A DNA stretch of 64,000 bases from Dichetophora obliterata (taxonomy: Eukaryota > Arthropoda > Insecta > Diptera > Sciomyzidae), in the NCBI GenBank assembly GCA_963920525.1, contig OY986436.1, positions 87,186,289 to 87,250,288 of the forward strand, given 5' to 3'. The number at the start of each line of letters is the position of its first letter. Positions within the stretch are counted from its first letter, which is position 1. Both the position numbers and the translations under genes were made by a program. Below are positions 60,598 to 64,000 of the stretch, in pieces. A model generated the notes under the pieces. It saw only the letters and a list, made by a program, of their open reading frames with translations. It had not been told where the DNA came from and made no database searches.

Positions 60598-62768
60598 GCG
60601 GTTACTTACACTACAAAGAATAGTGCCATGTCAGGATATAGGTTTATATGATTCTTTTCTTTCCTCTTTTGTTTTTGTTTTATATTGCAAAATTTTCTCT
60701 GAGGGTTACAGCAGAAAGAAATAACATAATTTTTACAGAGGTTTTAAAACTAAACGGGGGGGAAAAAGCAAATGTATCGAGGTTACTGACACTACACAAA
60801 ATCCACTCAGGAGAGGGATCGTCAAACTAATTGCTATTTCTTCCTCAATATTGAATTTTTAGCTATGATTTTTTTTTGCCAAGATATTGGTATGTTATGC
60901 ACTACAGAAAAATATAAAAATCTAAGAAATGTTTAGTTTTATAAAATATTTATTTGAAATTCTGTAGTTTACTTACACTACAGGTAAATAGTTACTGACA
61001 CTACAGACGTATTCTAAAACTAAACAATAAATAAAAATTTCTTCGAAAAAAAATTAAACATCTGCATTCGTTCAGAAAAATCAGTCCTCTACTGCTTTTT
61101 AGCACCGTTCAAATAATCCAAAATTTTATAATTTGTGGGGTTGTGGGAAATGCCGGCGAATTTAATTGCATATGCGGAAACTTGTATAAAACAATGAGAA
61201 TATCTAGTTTGCGGAATTTTAGAATTTCGGAGCCATGAGGTGAGCATGCATCATTTAAAAATTGCTTTTTAAAAAAAATTGTATCGCTAGATACATAAAT
61301 GGTTACTATATTTGGACAAATTTATTTTTAACATTCTACTAACTCTGAAGCAGACTGAGGGTTAATTTTTCGAGCAAGAGTAGCTTCTAGGGCGGGTTGA
61401 TTTGTATGGATGAAAAAAAAAAATAAAAAATCGTATAGCAAAAACGTAATCAACATAAAATTCTAACAAAATTCTCCGAAGAAACCATAGGCCTAAAATC
61501 AAACCCTTATCCGCGCCTCTCGACTTGAAATTTTTTTTCCTCTTACTCTAAATTTTTTTTTTTTTAAATATAGCAATTATGTTTTATTATATTATAGTTT
61601 ATGCAATACAGGTTTTGTTTTGAGACTAATCAAAATATTCAATTATCAAAAAAAGCAGTTGAACCCCAATTTGCATATCCTCTCATTTGCGTTCTATATG
61701 AAAAATAGTTAGAGCACGTTTTACCTAAACTGCGTTTTGCAAAAAATAAAGAATAATTAAAAAAAAAAATTTTTTTTTGAATAAAATATGCAAAACATAC
61801 TTCTTAAGACAGGAAAAAAACATAAGCTCTAATCCAGTTTATTTGATCTATAGAAATATAGATCAAATAGTAGTAACTATAGAAAGTCGTTAAAAAGTAC
61901 CTAGAATGGAGAGTAAAAAAGACTTAACAAAATTAACATATAACCAATAAAGTAAAGTTTTCTTTGTATTCTATAATTGCTTCTTTGTATGTATTAAAGA
62001 CCTTATTTCTTTTAATGACACAAAATTTGTTTATGGTAAAAAAATTACAGAAAAATTACTGAAATATTGTTTGAGTGAAAACACTTCTTTTGTTTGTTTT
62101 TATTTGCATTATAAAATAAGACTTGTTTATCTATGTTCCTTATAAAAATATTAAATATAAAATTATATACAAACTTTTTTACTTGGGTGAATATTTTTTT
62201 AATGTAAAAAAATTTTGAGTGTAGAAAAGGGGGTATATAAATTTTCAAGTCGAGAGGCGTGGATTAGGATTTTATTTTAGATACATGGTTTCTTCGGAAA
62301 ATTTTCTTAGAATTTTATGTAGTTTATGTTTTTGCTATACGATTTACAAATAAAAAAATCAACCCGCCCTAGTAGCTTCTTTAACTCTTCTTCATTATTA
62401 TTTATTCGTACATTATTTACTTAAAATTCGAGCGACTATCGGAATTTTAAACCACCAGAGATAAAAAAGAGTTTTGCATAAAAAAGAGAGTTGAAAAAGG
62501 TGAAATCTGAAATAACCTTAAAAAACAAGAAGTTTCCTATCTCTTTATCTCTGATATGTACTACAAAACTTTTAACTTCTTTAGCTCGGTTACTGACATT
62601 ACAGAAATAAAAAGCTTAAAAACCAAAAGAATTTACCTCAGAAAATGTTGAAAAATTCTTTTCAGAATTGTGTTAAAACAATGAAGGAAATAAAATAAAC
62701 AATTTTCGAAAAAAAAATTGTGTTAAAACAAAGCAAAAATTACTCTTTTTTTAGTTACTGACACTACA
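60598..62768. repeat. Dispersed TTACTGACACTACA motif array
   Basis: TTAC(T/G)(T/G)ACACTACA-type copies at 60602, 60783, 60969, 60992, 62590 (attaca variant) and 62755. Spacing of 160-190 bp in both blocks suggests diverged tandem units, split by the 984-bp element at 61388-62371. No genes. Confidence 0.65.
61388..62371. mobile_element. Long-TIR DNA element with exact 8-bp target duplication
   Basis: Ends TAGGGCGGGTTGATTT and AAATCAACCCGCCCTA, flanked by gtagcttc at 61380-61387 and 62372-62379. The arms are about 140-155 bp (61388-61545 and 62235-62371), pairing through ccgcgcctctcgacttgaaa / tttcaagtcgagaggcgtgg. The 8-bp duplication fits hAT or P-like superfamilies. Interior AT-rich, non-coding. 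Confidence 0.87.
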
Positions 62769-62808
62769 GATAATTGCATAACTTTGAAAGCTCGACAGAG
62801 TAAAAACG

Positions 62809-63543
62809 GGTGGGGTGCAATAGCGCCTTGTGAAATTACACCTTAAAGGCCTTATTTCACTTTGAGTTGCGAAATAAGGCCTTTATTTCAAAAAAGGCTT
62901 TATTGCACTTTCAATTGTGAAATAAGGCCTTAAAGGTGTATTTGCACTTTGAATTTTTTTTTTAATGAAGCAATAATATTCTTTTTCTTTTTATATTTTA
63001 TTGAAAAATTACAAAAAATTTAATATTAATTAATAGTTTTTCACTATAGAGAAAACTATAGTGAAAATTTACTAATTTTCCCTTTTACAAAATGTTGACA
63101 TGAAGGACTAAACATCTTGTAAAAGGGAAAATTATTAAATCACGGCATCATGTAAATGTCTTTTTTTTTTAGGAAGGTGCATCAAAATTCTCCGTTTATA
63201 ACGAACCCATTAAAACTACAAGCTTAATAGAATCGTTCCATGGGCAATTGAGTAAATGCCTAGCGAAGAACGGAAGTTTTTATAAATTCCTAGACCATTT
63301 GCTGGATGTAGATGTTACAAAATCAATTGATTTTAAAAAAACAATAAATTGAACAGTGTAACAAAAGAATAATAAAAAGAAGAAAAAAGGCTTTATTGCA
63401 CAATTGGCTAAATTTTAATAAAGGCCTTATTTCACTTTGAGTTGAGAAATAAGGCCTTTATTTCAAAAAAGGCTTTATTACACTTTCAATTGTGAAATAA
63501 GGCCTTTAAGGTGTAATTTCACAAGGCGCTATTGCACCCCACC
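62809..63543. mobile_element. MULE-like element with 9-bp target duplication
   Basis: Ends GGTGGGGTGCAATAGCGCC and its reverse complement GGCGCTATTGCACCCCACC, flanked by gtaaaaacg (62800-62808 and 63544-63552), the 9-bp duplication of Mutator-type elements. The arms contain repeated ggccttatttcactttgagttg units. A second internal inverted repeat (ttttcccttttacaaaatg / catcttgtaaaagggaaaa) lies near 63074-63136. A transposase remnant is listed separately. Confidence 0.88.
63172..63351 (+). pseudogene. Transposase C-terminal exon remnant inside the MULE-like element
   Basis: After ctttttttttttag, which looks like a splice acceptor, a frame reads GASKFSVYNEPIKTTSLIES, FHGQLSKCLAKNGSFYKFLD and HLLDVDVTKSIDFKKTIN before a stop. 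The pattern T-x-x-x-E-S-F-H-x-x-L is like the C-terminal end of MULE-type transposases (TNNxxESFHxxL). It suggests that this non-autonomous element is a deletion product of a coding parent. Confidence 0.6.
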
Positions 63544-63552
63544 GTAAAAACG

Positions 63553-64000
63553 AGCAGTACTAAGTTGCAACATAATTAAAAAATTATAAGATAGTTAAAT
63601 ATATTTAGAAAGGAAATAAATTTATTAATATAAAATGTTATATTACCTTTAGTTTTTTCTATTGCAAAATATAAAGTAATTTGCTTGCACAAAAAATTCA
63701 GCTGACCACAATTAAAAACCAACAGTGTTGCATTTGTGAAGCAGTAAAAGGGTTGCCATTGCAAATATTATATTATTGCTTAGTGTGACGAAAACATTGC
63801 AAATACATACCAAAAAAAAATGGGGTTCAATGGTAATATTTCTCTGGAATTACTCTATATTAAGTAAAGGGAATGACAACAATTGACCCTAAGGATTTAA
63901 AGGTATAAGCAAAAATATGTGCTGGCGTTACGTTACAAAAAACGGAAGTGATTTTTGACTTGGATTACAAAACTCTCTGAATTGGTCAAAACTTGTGTAT
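63553..64000. other. No gene seen
   Basis: AT-rich to the end of the window, with no recognisable element ends. Confidence 0.35.

Noticed and set aside
1..64000. CRISPR arrays, bacterial operons or rRNA genes
   Set aside because: Nothing fits; the sequence is eukaryotic with spliced genes and insect transposons.

Overview
This window is AT-rich insect DNA, most likely from a fly. The evidence is a spliced animal-type unconventional myosin gene and a dense load of insect transposons: CR1/Jockey-like and RTE-like LINEs, a Mag-like Ty3/gypsy element, mariner/Tc1, hAT, MULE-like and Harbinger elements, Helitrons and tRNA-derived SINEs. A tephritid fruit fly or close relative is my guess from the repeat families; the species is not shown by the sequence.

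Layout. 0-3.3 kb: a SINE with exact target duplications, then a large inverted repeat carrying a decayed Tc1 transposon. 3.4-5.5 kb: four consecutive minus-strand exons of an unconventional myosin (asparagine-rich N-terminal region and first half of the motor). The gene runs off to the left and its upstream exons are not seen. The rest of the window may be its large 5' intron or intergenic DNA. 5.8-10.9 kb: an 18-bp terminal inverted repeat pair bracketing a broken LINE and two Helitron pieces. 11-30 kb: a transposon graveyard (hAT remnants, gypsy, a LINE interrupted by a mariner, a Helitron derivative, a hAT with exact 8-bp target duplications, MITEs).

30,393-47,354: a complete Polinton/Maverick element of 16,962 bp, the main content of the window. 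It has 313-bp terminal inverted repeats, AGT...ACT ends and a perfect 6-bp target duplication (gattta). It encodes a protein-primed type DNA polymerase B (one 75-nt intron, N-terminal C2H2 fingers, endonuclease-VII-like insert), a phospholipase A2-domain minor capsid candidate, an adenovirus-like maturation protease, an FtsK/HerA packaging ATPase, a retroviral-type integrase with chromodomain, a penton-like single jelly-roll protein, a double jelly-roll major capsid protein and about nine less-known proteins. All core reading frames are open. The protease lacks an ATG at its expected N-terminus; its frame begins in the -1 frame exactly at a canonical A_AAA_AAC slippery heptamer just before the PLA2 stop codon. 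This suggests a PLA2-protease fusion made by programmed -1 frameshifting.

47.4-64 kb: a Harbinger MITE (TTA target duplication), a foldback element, an RTE-like LINE with 12-bp target duplications, several MITEs, a tRNA-Asp-derived SINE, a Helitron with recognisable ends, a transposon-associated acidic protein fragment, a long-TIR element with 8-bp target duplications and a MULE-like element with 9-bp target duplications that carries a transposase exon remnant. I found no host gene here.

How the genes work together: the polymerase and integrase would replicate and insert the Polinton; the ATPase, protease, penton, major capsid and PLA2 proteins form a virion assembly and entry set. The element therefore looks like an integrated virus-like genome. 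All the other transposons are visibly broken or non-autonomous.
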